From the NCBI RefSeq assembly GCF_001907195.1, contig NZ_LVWA01000008.1:106398-170397 (forward strand): DNA of 64,000 nt, written 5' to 3'. The notes beneath the pieces were generated by a model. The model saw only the letters and a list, made by a program, of their open reading frames with translations. It ran no database searches and was not told the DNA's origin. A program made the translations under genes and the position numbers. The DNA is from Pontibacter flavimaris (GTDB taxonomy: Bacteria; Bacteroidota; Bacteroidia; Cytophagales; Hymenobacteraceae). Positions 1-7,934 of this stretch are shown piece by piece. Position 1 is the first letter of the stretch. Every line of letters begins with the position of its first letter.

Positions 1-792
1 CTCACTGGTTTAAATGAAGCTTTTGTGATTGATGAAGCCACTAAAGAACGGCTTATACTGGAAGACCCGCGAAGTGCAGAAATCATCAAACCGTTTCTGG
101 CTGGCCGCGATGTGAAGCGGTATGGCTATGTTAAAGACAATGGTTTTCTTATTTTCTTTCCGAAAGGTTGGACTAAGAATAAGTATGGAGACTTATCAGA
201 AAATGAAGCTTTTGAAAAATTAAGACAAGATTGTTCTTCAGTTTCTAATTATTTACTTCCATTTGCAGCTAAAGCGAAAGCAAGAACAGATAAAGGTGAT
301 TATTGGTGGGAAGTAAGAGCTTGTGGTTATTATAAAGCTTTTGATAAGCCTAAAATCATATATCAAAGGTTCCAGGTTAAACCTGTTTTTTCTTATGTGC
401 CTGAGCCAGCCTTTTTCAATGACGCTATATACTTTATCTCTAAAGATGATGCTGTTTTATCAGCAATATTAAACTCTAAAATTGGTTGGCTTTTGATATC
501 AACTTACTGTACTCAAATCCAGAATGGTTATCAACTACTAACAAAATATATAGAGAATATCCCCATCGCCACGCCTGACGAAGAAACGAAAGCAAGTATA
601 ACGCAGCTGGTCGAGCAGATCCTAAGTATAAAACAAGCCGATTCCGCCGCCGATACCTCGGCGCTGGAGGCGGAGGTGGATGTGCTGGTGTACCGCCTCT
701 ACCACCTCACCTACGCGGAAGTGCTGCTGGTGGAGCCCGGCTTTGCCTTGAGCGAGGAGGCCTATAACAGCGCGGTGCTGCAAAATACCTGA
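1..792 (+). CDS. C-terminal part of a type IIG / Eco57I-family restriction-modification protein (5' end outside window)
   Basis: The frame is open to the window edge, so the gene starts upstream; the GTG at 25 is not taken as the start. The first residues read LTGLNEAFVIDEATKERL followed by EIIKPFLAGRDVKRYGY. This is the hallmark entry to the TaqI-like C-terminal specificity domain of Eco57I-type adenine methyltransferases and type IIG fused enzymes, which reads the DNA target. The tail (LEAEVDVLVYRLYHLT) matches the usual end of that family. The catalytic methyltransferase and nuclease parts are not in view, so activity cannot be judged. Bases 150-560 are clearly AT-richer than the GC-rich last 220 bases, which suggests an exchanged recognition segment. 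Family assignment is fairly sure; function as a complete R-M enzyme is inference. Confidence 0.8.
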   Translation, partial: LTGLNEAFVIDEATKERLILEDPRSAEIIKPFLAGRDVKRYGYVKDNGFLIFFPKGWTKNKYGDLSENEAFEKLRQDCSSVSNYLLPFAAKAKARTDKGDYWWEVRACGYYKAFDKPKIIYQRFQVKPVFSYVPEPAFFNDAIYFISKDDAVLSAILNSKIGWLLISTYCTQIQNGYQLLTKYIENIPIATPDEETKASITQLVEQILSIKQADSAADTSALEAEVDVLVYRLYHLTYAEVLLVEPGFALSEEAYNSAVLQNT

Positions 793-816
793 TCACGCGA
801 AACCACCCCGAAAACG

Positions 817-1128
817 ATGCATAAATACGGACTCCACGGCAGCCTGACTGCCAGGCCCGGCGAGGGGCAACAACTCGCCGCTATACTTCTGGAGGCTTCC
901 AGGCTTGTTTCCACGGCCAAAGGCTGCCACCTCTACCTCGTCAGCCAGTCGCCCGACGACGCAGAAACGGTGTGGGTAACCGAAGTTCGGGACAGCAAAT
1001 CCGACCACGACAACTCGCTGCAGGTGCCCGGCGTGGGCGAGCTCATCGCCCGGGCCATGCCCATACTTGCCGGTCAGCCGCAAAAAGGGCAGGAGCTGGC
1101 TGTTTTAGGCGGAGCGGGGATAGGATAA
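817..1128 (+). CDS. Antibiotic biosynthesis monooxygenase (ABM) domain protein
   Basis: A 103-residue single-domain protein that starts KYGLHGSLTARPGEG and continues with a helix (QLAAILLEASRLV) and the strand-turn VWVTEVRDSKSDHDNS. This is the ferredoxin-like ABM/quinol-monooxygenase pattern. Members are small dimers that oxidise quinols or polyketides, or degrade heme, without a bound cofactor in many cases; the substrate here cannot be read from sequence. Length is normal for the family. It begins 24 nt after the preceding stop codon and may be cotranscribed with it, though the two share no obvious pathway. The opposite-strand reading of the same bases has no family signal. Start ATG at 817 is the only one that preserves the first beta strand. 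Confidence 0.8.
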   Translation: MHKYGLHGSLTARPGEGQQLAAILLEASRLVSTAKGCHLYLVSQSPDDAETVWVTEVRDSKSDHDNSLQVPGVGELIARAMPILAGQPQKGQELAVLGGAGIG

Positions 1129-1401
1129 CAGGCCACGGCAGGGGCTGGCCGGCAGCGCCGCACCCATGCCTGCGTGTTTTCCGGTGCGGCTATTGTTGCG
1201 GTGTTGGCTGGTTTTCAGAAGGTTCCGGTGTGCTGCCTGCCCGTTTTCCGAAATTTTACGTGCGTTTTCATACTTCAAAAAAGGCAGTTCACATGACGGA
1301 AACATCCTTTAGTGTAAAATAAGTATAAAATATATAAAAATCATACTAAAAAGTAGATCATACCTATTCCCGGCTGCGTAGAATGCTAAAAGAGAAACGC
1401 T

Positions 1402-1833
1402 ATGCCAACCAGCATACTCCAGGCCCGCCAACACTATACCGCTCTGCACGAGCAACACCTTACCATGCGCTACTACGATGCCGATAAGCTGCTGTTTAAC
1501 GAGTGGCGCGGCGTAGTGCCCAGCGAGGTGCTGAAACTCTATACCCTTACGGTTTGCCATTTTGTGGTGGATTACGAGGTAGCCTACGTGCTCGCCGACT
1601 ACAGCCGCATGACTGCGCCCAGCCTGGTAGACCAGTTGTGGGTCATCAACCATTCCGAGAACCTGCTGCGGCACAGCGTTCTCCTTCGCGTTGCTACCGT
1701 GCTCTCCCCCGAGCTGTTCCAGCCCCTGGAGGAGCCCGCCACCAATCCCCCGGCCATCGGCCTGAAACTGCCCTGCGACATGCGCGACTTCCCGCTAAAA
1801 GAGGAAGCGCTGCACTGGTTGCTCCCCATGTAA
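1402..1833 (+). CDS. SpoIIAA/STAS-like domain protein (hypothetical)
   Basis: A 143-residue soluble protein with no signal peptide. It opens with a region ending YYDADKLLFNEWRGVV, then two helices, then VAYVLADYSRMTA. This is the layout of the SpoIIAA-like/STAS-like proteins common in Bacteroidota: a beta strand with a conserved Trp, a central helix, then a hydrophobic strand ending in Leu-x-Asp. The gene at 6714-7106 shows the same plan (LFIEW ... KKILADSRQ), so the two look like distant paralogues. Members of this group have been proposed to bind partners or lipids, but no function is established. The C-terminal third is Pro-rich and unassigned. It stands alone between two non-coding stretches. 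Confidence 0.6.
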   Translation: MPTSILQARQHYTALHEQHLTMRYYDADKLLFNEWRGVVPSEVLKLYTLTVCHFVVDYEVAYVLADYSRMTAPSLVDQLWVINHSENLLRHSVLLRVATVLSPELFQPLEEPATNPPAIGLKLPCDMRDFPLKEEALHWLLPM

Positions 1834-2382
1834 ACTGCCCCGGCGGGACGGACAAACACCTACACTTCTGAGGGATTCTTCTCACTGGAGCAGGGGCGGA
1901 AAGTTCTAAAAAAACTGTCCTCAAGGGAAGAATCTTATCTACACTCTGTTCAGCTTTACTGCCATAAGTTTGCAGGCAAAGTTTGAGCTTAACGACCCTA
2001 CCTCCCTGGAGGGGTTGCGCTCAGGACACAAGTATAAAAGCCATCTGCTCTTCGGGATTTGTAATCCCGAAGCCCCTACCAGGAGGATTTGTAAGCCGAC
2101 TTTCTGCTTATAGCCGCAGCTTTACAGCCAGCAAAGTATAAATCCGGAGCTGCCGCCACAGGCCGCGATCTGCCCGCGCAGGACCATCAGCCAGGAAGCG
2201 AATACCTGCCCCAAACGCAGACTTCCGCCACCGGCAATGCTACAAGTATAAATTTCCGGCGGATCTTGCAAACATGAGCAAAAAAAGTATAAATTTGACT
2301 ATATAGTATAAGTCTATACTATATCGCTTCCGGTGGAGGTGTTAACAGCAACGTATCAGTCAAAAACTAAAAATCACCTCTT
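1834..2382. repeat. Non-coding spacer with short palindromes and AAGTATAAA copies
   Basis: This 549-nt stretch has no convincing gene. It holds at least six copies of AAGTATAAA or a close variant (near 2031, 2140, 2244 and 2286, plus a paired copy at 2302-2323). It also carries a CCTCCCTGGAGGGG-type palindrome near 2002 and small palindromic words such as GGGATTTGTAATCCC near 2054. The same word types recur in the larger spacers of the window. The last 60 nt form the mscL upstream region. Confidence 0.6.
2302..2323. repeat. Perfect inverted repeat upstream of mscL
   Basis: TATAGTATA and TATACTATA are exact reverse complements separated by 4 nt. The repeat consists of two inverted copies of the window-wide AGTATA motif and lies 60 nt before the mscL start. 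It could be an operator or simply a chance pairing of an abundant motif. Confidence 0.5.
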
Positions 2383-2817
2383 ATGGGAATGATGAAAGAA
2401 TTTAAGGAGTTCGCCATGCGCGGCAACGTGATGGACCTGGCCATTGGTATTATCATCGGCGCTGCCTTCAGCGGGCTGGTAAACTCCGTGGTAAACGACC
2501 TGTTCATGCCGCTGGTAGGCAGGGCCATCGGCGACATGGATTTCTCGAACCTCTATGTGCCGCTGTCCGCGGAGGTGCCCACCGGCCTTGCCCTGGAGGA
2601 AGCCCGTAAGCTGGGCGCCGTGTTTGCCTGGGGTAACTTTATCACGGTGCTGCTCAACTTCCTCATCCTGGCGTTCATCATCTTTATGATCGTGAAGGGT
2701 ATCAACAAGCTGCAGCGCAAGAAAGCCGCCTCCCCGGATGTGCCGCCGGCCCCAACTAAAGAAGAAGTGTTGCTAACCGAAATGCGCGACGCCCTCCGCC
2801 ATATCGCGGCGAAGTAG
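2383..2817 (+). CDS. mscL: Large-conductance mechanosensitive channel MscL
   Basis: Inner-membrane channel that opens under membrane tension to release solutes during hypo-osmotic shock. The 144-residue protein shows the MscL N-terminal helix ([19 protein letters not shown]), then TM1 at about residues 18-46 with the small-residue pore lining [18 protein letters not shown] short periplasmic loop follows, then TM2 at about 83-106 and a charged C-terminal helix ([13 protein letters not shown]). Length is normal for the family. The start at 2383 (MGMMKEF) has in-frame ATG alternatives at codons 3 and 4. A strong terminator follows at 2844-2890, so the gene is probably monocistronic. Confidence 0.97.
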   Translation: MGMMKEFKEFAMRGNVMDLAIGIIIGAAFSGLVNSVVNDLFMPLVGRAIGDMDFSNLYVPLSAEVPTGLALEEARKLGAVFAWGNFITVLLNFLILAFIIFMIVKGINKLQRKKAASPDVPPAPTKEEVLLTEMRDALRHIAAK

Positions 2818-2843
2818 AAGGTAGTATAAACGGGCAGAAGTAT

Positions 2844-2890
2844 AAAAAAGCCGCCGGCTTCCTCACAGGAGCCGGCGGCTTTTGTTTTTA
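2844..2890 (+). terminator. Rho-independent terminator after mscL
   Basis: Stem GCCGCCGGCT / AGCCGGCGGC with a 10-nt loop, preceded by an A-run and followed by TTTTGTTTTT. It starts about 30 nt past the mscL stop. Confidence 0.92.
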
Positions 2891-3179
2891 CTTAGGCTAT
2901 ACTTCTATTTATACTTCTATACTTGGAGTTTATACTTCCTCTTCCTGGCGCAAGTCTTCAGACTTGTGTCCTACTATGGCGTCGTGTCTGTGACCCGACT
3001 GGCTTGAAAAGCCATACTTTATACTTGTTGGCTATACTTTTATACTTGCCGATTTACACTTTAATCATATGTGCGCTCTTTCGGATTTGCAATCCGGAAG
3101 TATAATAGCCGTGGATTTGTAATCCGCGTGAGCCATACTCCATACTTGCTGGCTTATGTTTTTTTAGCCGCTGCTTCCT

Positions 3180-3450
3180 TCCACTTGAACCAAGCTATAC
3201 TTACTAGCTCCCGCTGATCCTGTAGTTCACAAAAACCTACCGTTGCATTTCATACTTTGGCTCCCTCCAGCCCGAGAGGGCTCCCCGAAATCCTTCGGGG
3301 TAAACTCTCTCGGGCATCGCGCTGGGAGCTTTTCCTTTGCTCCTGCGTCGCAATGCCTCACTATCGTTCGGCACCGGAAAAACTCGCATAGGCGCTCAAC
3401 CCAAGGACTGGGATCAGACTCGATAGCTACTGCTGACGGAGCTTGAACCA
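3180..3450 (+). repeat. Dispersed ~250-nt repeat, copy 1
   Basis: It contains CCCGAGAGGGCT, GGCATCGCGCTGGGAGCTTT, TCGTTCGGCACCGGAAAAAC and GCATAGGCGCTCAACCCA. A second copy in the same orientation lies at 18010-18250, an inverted and more diverged copy at 9481-9710, and a partial copy at 21436-21530. Confidence 0.8.
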
Positions 3451-3533
3451 GAGTCCCCCTTTGAAGGGGGTAGGGGGATGATGATCGTCTAAGGAGGAAA
3501 GGACTGGGATCAGAATCGATAGCCACTGCTATT

Positions 3534-3603
3534 TGTCATCCCGACCCTCGGGAGAGATCTCTTCAAAATTCCCGATAGATCTCTCATTTCATTCGAGATG
3601 ACA
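3534..3603 (+). repeat. GTCATC...GATGAC hairpin repeat, copy 1
   Basis: A ~70-nt unit with terminal complementarity (TGTCATC ... GATGACA) and internal AGAGATCT words. Copies are at 9408-9478 and 18251-18320. It resembles miniature palindromic elements common in Bacteroidota spacers; no transposase is nearby. Confidence 0.75.
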
Positions 3604-3666
3604 ATAAAGTGAATTATAGCAAGTATAAATTCCCCTCCCTGGAGGGGTAGGGGTGGGTTTTTATAC

Positions 3667-3700
3667 TTCGTAGGGACAGGTCGCGACCTGTCCCTACGAA
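3667..3700. repeat. 34-nt perfect palindrome (REP-like), copy 1
   Basis: The core GGACAGGTCGCGACCTGTCC is extended on both sides to a 34-nt perfect palindrome. Core copies are at 15461-15480 (one mismatch), 18392-18411 and 21619-21638, each preceded by a TATACTT-type or CATACTTTG word and GTAG. Confidence 0.9.
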
Positions 3701-3800
3701 GACTGTAGCTATGAAATTTATACTTTGGCTAAAGTAATAACGGATTCCCCGCCTTAGACAAGGAGGGGCTAGGGGTGGTTGGATCCGGCACAGCCCCTAA

Positions 3801-3842
3801 ACAAAGATGCCTGCCCCCTTACCGGAGCAGGCATCTCTGTTT
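3801..3842 (-). terminator. Terminator of the small lipoprotein gene
   Basis: The inverted repeat AGATGCCTGC / GCAGGCATCT encloses a 12-nt loop. Read on the minus strand it is followed by a T-rich run (TTTGTTT). It lies about 20 nt past the stop of the gene at 3862-4113. Confidence 0.8.
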
Positions 3843-3861
3843 AAAGTATAAAGCTGAAGCC

Positions 3862-4113
3862 TTAGTGATCTCTGTCTCTGTCTTTATCAATATCCCGATC
3901 ATCGGCCTCGGCATCTATCGTTTTGGTTCTGGTGGTGGTGTCGTATTCCACTACCGTTTCGGTTACCTCATACTCTGTTGCCACGGAGTCGCGGTCTACC
4001 ACTACTTTGTTATCTTCATCGGCCTCCAGACTGGTGGTTCGCTCGCTTCTTTCGCAGGCCGTTAAGCTCAGCGAAGCCACAACAACCACACCTGCCAAAA
4101 ATATCCTTTTCAT
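3862..4113 (-). CDS. Small acidic lipoprotein, function unknown
   Basis: An 83-residue predicted lipoprotein. The chosen start MKRIFLAGVVVVASL gives a short charged N-terminus, a hydrophobic core and the lipobox LTAC at about residues 16-19, so the mature protein would be membrane-anchored at Cys19. An in-frame ATG four codons upstream is possible. The mature part is highly charged, with many Asp, Glu and Lys residues, a run of Thr/Val/Glu/Tyr and a C-terminal Asp-Arg-Asp-Lys-rich tail, and it has no recognisable domain. It would be lipidated by Lgt and cleaved by Lsp in the envelope. A terminator follows it. The role is unknown. Confidence 0.75.
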   Translation of the reverse strand: MKRIFLAGVVVVASLSLTACERSERTTSLEADEDNKVVVDRDSVATEYEVTETVVEYDTTTRTKTIDAEADDRDIDKDRDRDH

Positions 4114-4291
4114 AGTTTTAATCATTCGTTTAACATAGATTAATACAATATCGGGCATATGCCCGCCGTATTCTATATATCCTTTTACGGGTTCTTACAG
4201 AGAAAAGGTGTGTTCTGTGATAAAAGTATAAACCTGACGGATCTGGAAATGTACAAAAAGGGTTTCGGCAGGCGCGCCCAGCCGGCCATTC

Positions 4292-4768
4292 CTACACCAG
4301 ATGCCCGGACAACCTGCGCAGCAGCACGATTTGGCCGAGGTGGTAGGCGTTGTGCTCGGCCACCAGCATGGCCTCCCGCAGCAGTGTTTGCCCCTGGCCG
4401 TGGGCGAAGGGCTCGAAAAGGTCGTTGGCAGGATTCTGCACCAGTTGCACCATCTCCTCCAGGTCCAGCGCTATGGCTTTTAGCGTCTGCTCCAGCGCCT
4501 GCTGGCTTTCCGGTGCCTCCTGTTCTGGCCAGTAGTCGTCGGGCCACGCGGGCTCCTGGTAGGCTGCGTTGCGGCTAAAATCGAGGATATCGCGCTGGGC
4601 AAAGCGCAGGTGCTCGAGCAGCTGCCAGATGGTATAGGGCAGGCCTTGCGTTTTTTGCCCGGCCTCCTGCAGCGTGAGTCCCTCCAGCAGTTCCTCCTGC
4701 GTCCGGAAGGCCTGCCCGCCACGCAGCAGCTTTACCAGCTGCTCCCGCAGTTGTTCGTCCTGTGTCAT
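4292..4768 (-). CDS. DinB-family four-helix-bundle protein
   Basis: A 158-residue protein starting MTQDEQLREQLVKLL. The reading frame extends further upstream, but only this ATG gives a normal DinB length. The DinB/YfiT-like superfamily binds a divalent metal with three histidines. Here candidates sit in YTIWQLLEHLRFAQRDIL and in the C-terminal motif EHNAYHLGQIV, which supplies two. Many members are thiol-dependent transferases or damage-inducible proteins, and several await functions, so no substrate is assigned. The spacing LPYTIWQLLEHLR ... AEHNAYHLGQ is typical of Bacteroidota members. It may be transcribed with the small gene at 4976-5251 upstream of it, about 200 nt away. Confidence 0.85.
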   Translation of the reverse strand: MTQDEQLREQLVKLLRGGQAFRTQEELLEGLTLQEAGQKTQGLPYTIWQLLEHLRFAQRDILDFSRNAAYQEPAWPDDYWPEQEAPESQQALEQTLKAIALDLEEMVQLVQNPANDLFEPFAHGQGQTLLREAMLVAEHNAYHLGQIVLLRRLSGHLV

Positions 4769-4975
4769 GATGTTGGTGAGGTTAAAGTATAAGATACTGG
4801 CTGCGGGAAGGGTTAGTTGCCCGAGGTGGCGCAGGCAGTGCCGCTTTTTGGGCATCCTGGTAGCGATTAGCGTAGACTTGCCCTCCGAAGAGAAGGGACT
4901 CTCTATTGCTACGGCATACCTTATACGAAACCGCACTGGCCGGGCGTGCGGGTTGCAGCCAGGTAACCAGGGCAG

Positions 4976-5251
4976 CTAAAGGGGCTGCAGCGGATCGTGC
5001 TCCGGGGGGCAAAGCGCCAGCAGTTTCTGAGGCCTGCTCTTGCGCATAAGCCTCAGCATAAACTTAAACACATGGTAGCCCTCCTCTTGCCGCTGCGCCT
5101 CTTCCAGGTTCATACGGTAATCGAGCGTGCGCATAAAGTTATCGTAATCGTTGTAGAGCATGTACTCATACACGTTAAAGAAATACCTATGCGCAGACTT
5201 TCTGCTAAGGTTCAGGCCCATAACCTCCAGCACCGCCCTTTTCTGTCCCAT
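4976..5251 (-). CDS. Small hypothetical protein
   Basis: A 91-residue reading with globular composition: a basic start (MGQKRAVLEVMG), aromatic helices (YFFNVYEYMLYNDYDNFMRTL) and a basic segment (FKFMLRLMRKSRP). No domain is recognised and there is no signal peptide or membrane segment. It is accepted because composition and codon use look like the neighbours and because the opposite strand offers only a low-complexity reading. Its start codon lies inside a copy of the AAGTATG motif. It could be the first gene of a unit with the DinB-like gene downstream. Confidence 0.5.
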   Translation of the reverse strand: MGQKRAVLEVMGLNLSRKSAHRYFFNVYEYMLYNDYDNFMRTLDYRMNLEEAQRQEEGYHVFKFMLRLMRKSRPQKLLALCPPEHDPLQPL

Positions 5252-5463
5252 ACTTCACCTCCCTTACTCAGATGCGATTTTACATCTCTGCCTTGCCTGA
5301 CAAGGCAAATTTAAACATACAGTAGAACGGTGAAATTACAGCTCTAGGATCGCCGGAAAAATGACCCAGGTTACCTTTTAAAATAAAAAGAGTTGATATT
5401 CAGCAGGATATGTGGCTAAGGGGTAGTGTTTGGGCGGGGGAATAGGCGGAACACGCCTGCACA

Positions 5464-6486
5464 CTAAGCAAACCGCAGCCGGTGCACCAGCAGCACGGCC
5501 AGCGCAAACAGCGCCACCGCCACCACCTGGTGCAGCACCCCCAGGCTTACCGGCACGGCCAGCAGCAAGGTGGCAATGCCCAGCGCCACCTGCAGCAGGC
5601 AGGTAAACAGCAGCAGGCGGGTAAGGGTGCGGGCGGTCTGGGGCAGTTCAGCGTTGCGGGAGCGATGCCACAGCAGCCCCACGGCCAGCAGCACCAGCAC
5701 GGCCACCCAGCGGTGTGTAAACTGCATCACGGCGCCGTTCTCTATGGCCTCCAGCCAGCCCAGGCCCTGCAGGTGCGACGGAAAGAACTCGCCCTCCATC
5801 AGCGGGTAGGTGTTATAGGAGAAACCGGCCTTCAGCCCGGCCACAAAGGCCCCAAGTATGATCTGCACCAGTATAACTGCCAGCACAGCTACAGCGAGTT
5901 TTTTAAAGTCCCCGGCCTGGTGATGCCGGTGCAGCCGCTTGCCGGAGGTCAGGTCGGCCACCGTCCAGAGGATAGCGCCAATCAGGGCCAGGGCCAGGCT
6001 CAGGTGCGCCGCCAGCCGGAAGTGGCTCACGTGCGGGTTGTCCACCAGGCCGCTTTTCACCATCAGCCAGCCCATCAGCCCCTGCGCCATACCCAGCGCC
6101 AGGATAAACAGCAGCCGCCGGAACAGCCAACCCGTCAGTTGCCGGGTAAACAGGAAATACAGGAACGGAAGTATAAACACCACCCCCATCACGCGCCCGA
6201 GCAGCCGGTGCAGGTACTCCCACCAGAAAATCTGTTGGAAGCCCGACAGCGTCATGCCGGTGTTCAGCTTCTGGTACTCCGGAAACTGCTTGTACTGCTC
6301 AAAAGCGGTAAGCCATTCCTGCTCATTCAGCGGCGGCAGCGTGCCCGATATCAGGTTCCACTCCACAATAGAGAGCCCCGAGCCGGTAAGCCGCGTAATG
6401 CCGCCAATAACGACCATGGCCAAAATCAGAAACGCCCCGCTCAGGAGCCAGTATATAATAGCCTTGTTATAGGATGATGTCTGCAT
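5464..6486 (-). CDS. ctaA: Heme A synthase (COX15/CtaA family)
   Basis: Integral membrane enzyme that oxidises the C8 methyl of heme O to a formyl group, giving heme A for cytochrome c oxidase. The 340-residue protein has about eight membrane helices. It shows the family motifs GGITRLTGSGLS (about residues 28-39), EYLHRLLGR with a heme-ligand His (about 91-99), a VSHFRLAAH helix (about 153-161), and FTHRWVAV and LHQVVAVAL near the C-terminus with further His ligands. It is the long, COX15-like form common in Bacteroidota and Proteobacteria. No other cytochrome oxidase genes are in the window. The large Gln/His-rich reading on the opposite strand is an artefact. Confidence 0.95.
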   Translation of the reverse strand: MQTSSYNKAIIYWLLSGAFLILAMVVIGGITRLTGSGLSIVEWNLISGTLPPLNEQEWLTAFEQYKQFPEYQKLNTGMTLSGFQQIFWWEYLHRLLGRVMGVVFILPFLYFLFTRQLTGWLFRRLLFILALGMAQGLMGWLMVKSGLVDNPHVSHFRLAAHLSLALALIGAILWTVADLTSGKRLHRHHQAGDFKKLAVAVLAVILVQIILGAFVAGLKAGFSYNTYPLMEGEFFPSHLQGLGWLEAIENGAVMQFTHRWVAVLVLLAVGLLWHRSRNAELPQTARTLTRLLLFTCLLQVALGIATLLLAVPVSLGVLHQVVAVALFALAVLLVHRLRFA

Positions 6487-6713
6487 AACCCGGCAAATAT
6501 CTGCGAAAAAATATTGCTAAATACTGACATTCGTCATTGGAAGTATAAATTGCCGCTGGGATTGAAAAAAGGCAGGATTCACCGGCCCCGAGCCTGAAAT
6601 AGCGGCGCGGCAATCTGCCGTGGGGGATGGGTTTCTAAAATTGGGAGAGGGGTATATTAAACTATCGCGGTTTTTGTTAGATTAGGGATTCTAAGGTTTT
6701 ATAAACTGCACGT

Positions 6714-7106
6714 ATGATCATACCAAACAAATTTATACAACTCGATTATAACCCAACCACGGATGTGCTGTTTATAGAGTGGCCCAACATGCACGACTAC
6801 TCTTTACCCGAGATGAGGTTCATCATGGAGGAGGTCATTGCCTCCGTAAAGCATTACGATATAAAAAAGATACTGGCAGACTCGCGGCAGTCCACCATCA
6901 CCCTGGACGATGAGACGTACGGACAGCTGATCAACGGCCTGGCGCTGCTGCTGCAGACCACACGCCTGGAGAAGTTCGCCCGCCTGACCACCGCGGAGCT
7001 GAACCGGGAGACCATCGCCAGCCACGCCGCCTCCCTCGTAAAGGACTCCATCCAGTACCAGAGTTTCGATGATGCTGGTGTGGCCATGGCCTGGCTCACA
7101 GCCTGA
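6714..7106 (+). CDS. SpoIIAA/STAS-like domain protein (second copy)
   Basis: A 130-residue soluble protein: FIQLDYNPTTDVLFIEW, then a helix MRFIMEEVIASVKHYD, then KKILADSRQSTITLD. The pattern of a Trp-containing strand, a helix and a strand ending LADSR matches the SpoIIAA-like/STAS-like group and is the same plan as the gene at 1402-1833. The remainder forms helices with an Arg-rich stretch (TTRLEKFARLTTAELNRE). No enzymatic motif is visible. It precedes the creatininase-family gene by 39 nt on the same strand and may share a transcript. Functional assignment beyond fold family is not possible. Confidence 0.65.
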   Translation: MIIPNKFIQLDYNPTTDVLFIEWPNMHDYSLPEMRFIMEEVIASVKHYDIKKILADSRQSTITLDDETYGQLINGLALLLQTTRLEKFARLTTAELNRETIASHAASLVKDSIQYQSFDDAGVAMAWLTA

Positions 7107-7145
7107 AGGATATACGATAAATTTACTCACTAAAAGCTAACACGC

Positions 7146-7910
7146 ATGAGACCTTACATACTTGCCGAGACAAACTGGAAAGCCCTGAAAGAGCAGGAAG
7201 TGGAGCTGGCGGTGCTGCCCTGGGGCGCCACCGAGGCCCACAACTACCACCTGCCCTATGCCACCGACGTGCTGGAAGCCGATGCCATTGCCGCCGCCTC
7301 CGCCAAAATTGCCTGGGAGAACGGAACAAAGGTGATGGTGCTGCCCACCATCCCGTTTGGCGTAAACACCGGCCAGGCCGACATAAAGCTGGACATCAAC
7401 CTGAACCCCAGCACGCAACTGGCCATCCTGGATGACATTGTGGCCGTGCTGAGCCGGCAGGGCATTAAGAAGCTGCTGGTGCTGAACAGCCACGGCGGCA
7501 ACGACTTTAAACCGATGCTGCGCGAACTGGGCCTGCGCTACCCGGACATGTTCCTGGTGAGCTGTTTCTGGATACAGGCGGCCGACCGCAAGCAGTTCTT
7601 CGAGGTGCCCGGCGACCACGCCGATGAGATGGAGACCAGCCTGCTGCTGCACCTGCGCCCCGACCTGGTGCTGCCCCTGGAGGAGGCAGGAGAGGGCAAG
7701 GAGCGCAAATCGAGGGTGAAGGGCATACGCGAGGGCTGGGCCTGGGCCGAGCGGCAATGGTCTATGGTGACGGAGGATACCGGCATCGGGAATCCGAAGG
7801 CTGCCACGGCAGAAAAGGGAAAGGCCTTCTTAGAGGCCGCCGCCCAAAACATCGCCGGCCTGCTCGCCGAGCTTGCGCAGGTGGATGTGAACGACCGCTA
7901 CGGCGACTAG
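7146..7910 (+). CDS. Creatininase-family amidohydrolase
   Basis: A 254-residue cytosolic metal-dependent hydrolase of the creatininase/mycofactocin-MftE family. The first metal site is visible as LPWGATEAHNYHLPYATD (Glu, His and Asp ligands, about residues 25-41). NSHGGND (about 116-122) and GDHADEMETS with the later ligand Glu (about 157-166) follow. The family hydrolyses cyclic amides and formamides, or cleaves peptides in cofactor maturation. Replacement of the usual EQHG by EAHN makes creatinine itself an uncertain substrate. It follows the STAS-like gene by 39 nt. A perfect palindromic terminator separates it from the convergent cold-shock gene. Confidence 0.9.
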   Translation: MRPYILAETNWKALKEQEVELAVLPWGATEAHNYHLPYATDVLEADAIAAASAKIAWENGTKVMVLPTIPFGVNTGQADIKLDINLNPSTQLAILDDIVAVLSRQGIKKLLVLNSHGGNDFKPMLRELGLRYPDMFLVSCFWIQAADRKQFFEVPGDHADEMETSLLLHLRPDLVLPLEEAGEGKERKSRVKGIREGWAWAERQWSMVTEDTGIGNPKAATAEKGKAFLEAAAQNIAGLLAELAQVDVNDRYGD

Positions 7911-7934
7911 CCTTTTAGCAGGCTGCTAAAAAGC

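Larger units (their letters stand above)
2891..3800. repeat. Mosaic of REP-like palindromes and dispersed repeats
   Basis: A 910-nt gene-free block. In order it holds clustered TATACTT motifs (2899-2940), a CAAGTCTTCAGACTTG palindrome (2951-2966), GATTTGCAATCC/GATTTGTAATCC words (about 3085-3130) and a ~270-nt dispersed repeat (3180-3450). Next come a CCCCCTTTGAAGGGGG element (about 3456), a GTCATC...GATGAC hairpin unit (3534-3603), a 34-nt palindrome (3667-3700) and a CCCCTCCTTAG...AAGGAGGGG element (about 3750). The same modules recur near 9.4-10.0, 15.4-15.6, 17.9-18.5 and 21.3-21.7 kb. Open readings inside it are translations of the repeats and are not supported as genes. Confidence 0.8.

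Noticed and set aside
1..792. Complete restriction-modification or defence system
   Set aside because: Only the C-terminal recognition part is in the window, and no nuclease, methyltransferase core or partner gene is visible.
2891..3800. CRISPR array suspected from repeated AAGTATA words
   Set aside because: Copies are 6-9 nt at irregular spacing and in both orientations, unlike a CRISPR repeat-spacer layout, and no cas genes are present.
5482..6477. Long reading opposite ctaA (331 codons)
   Set aside because: It is Gln/His/Pro-rich low complexity antisense to a clear heme A synthase and has no domain.
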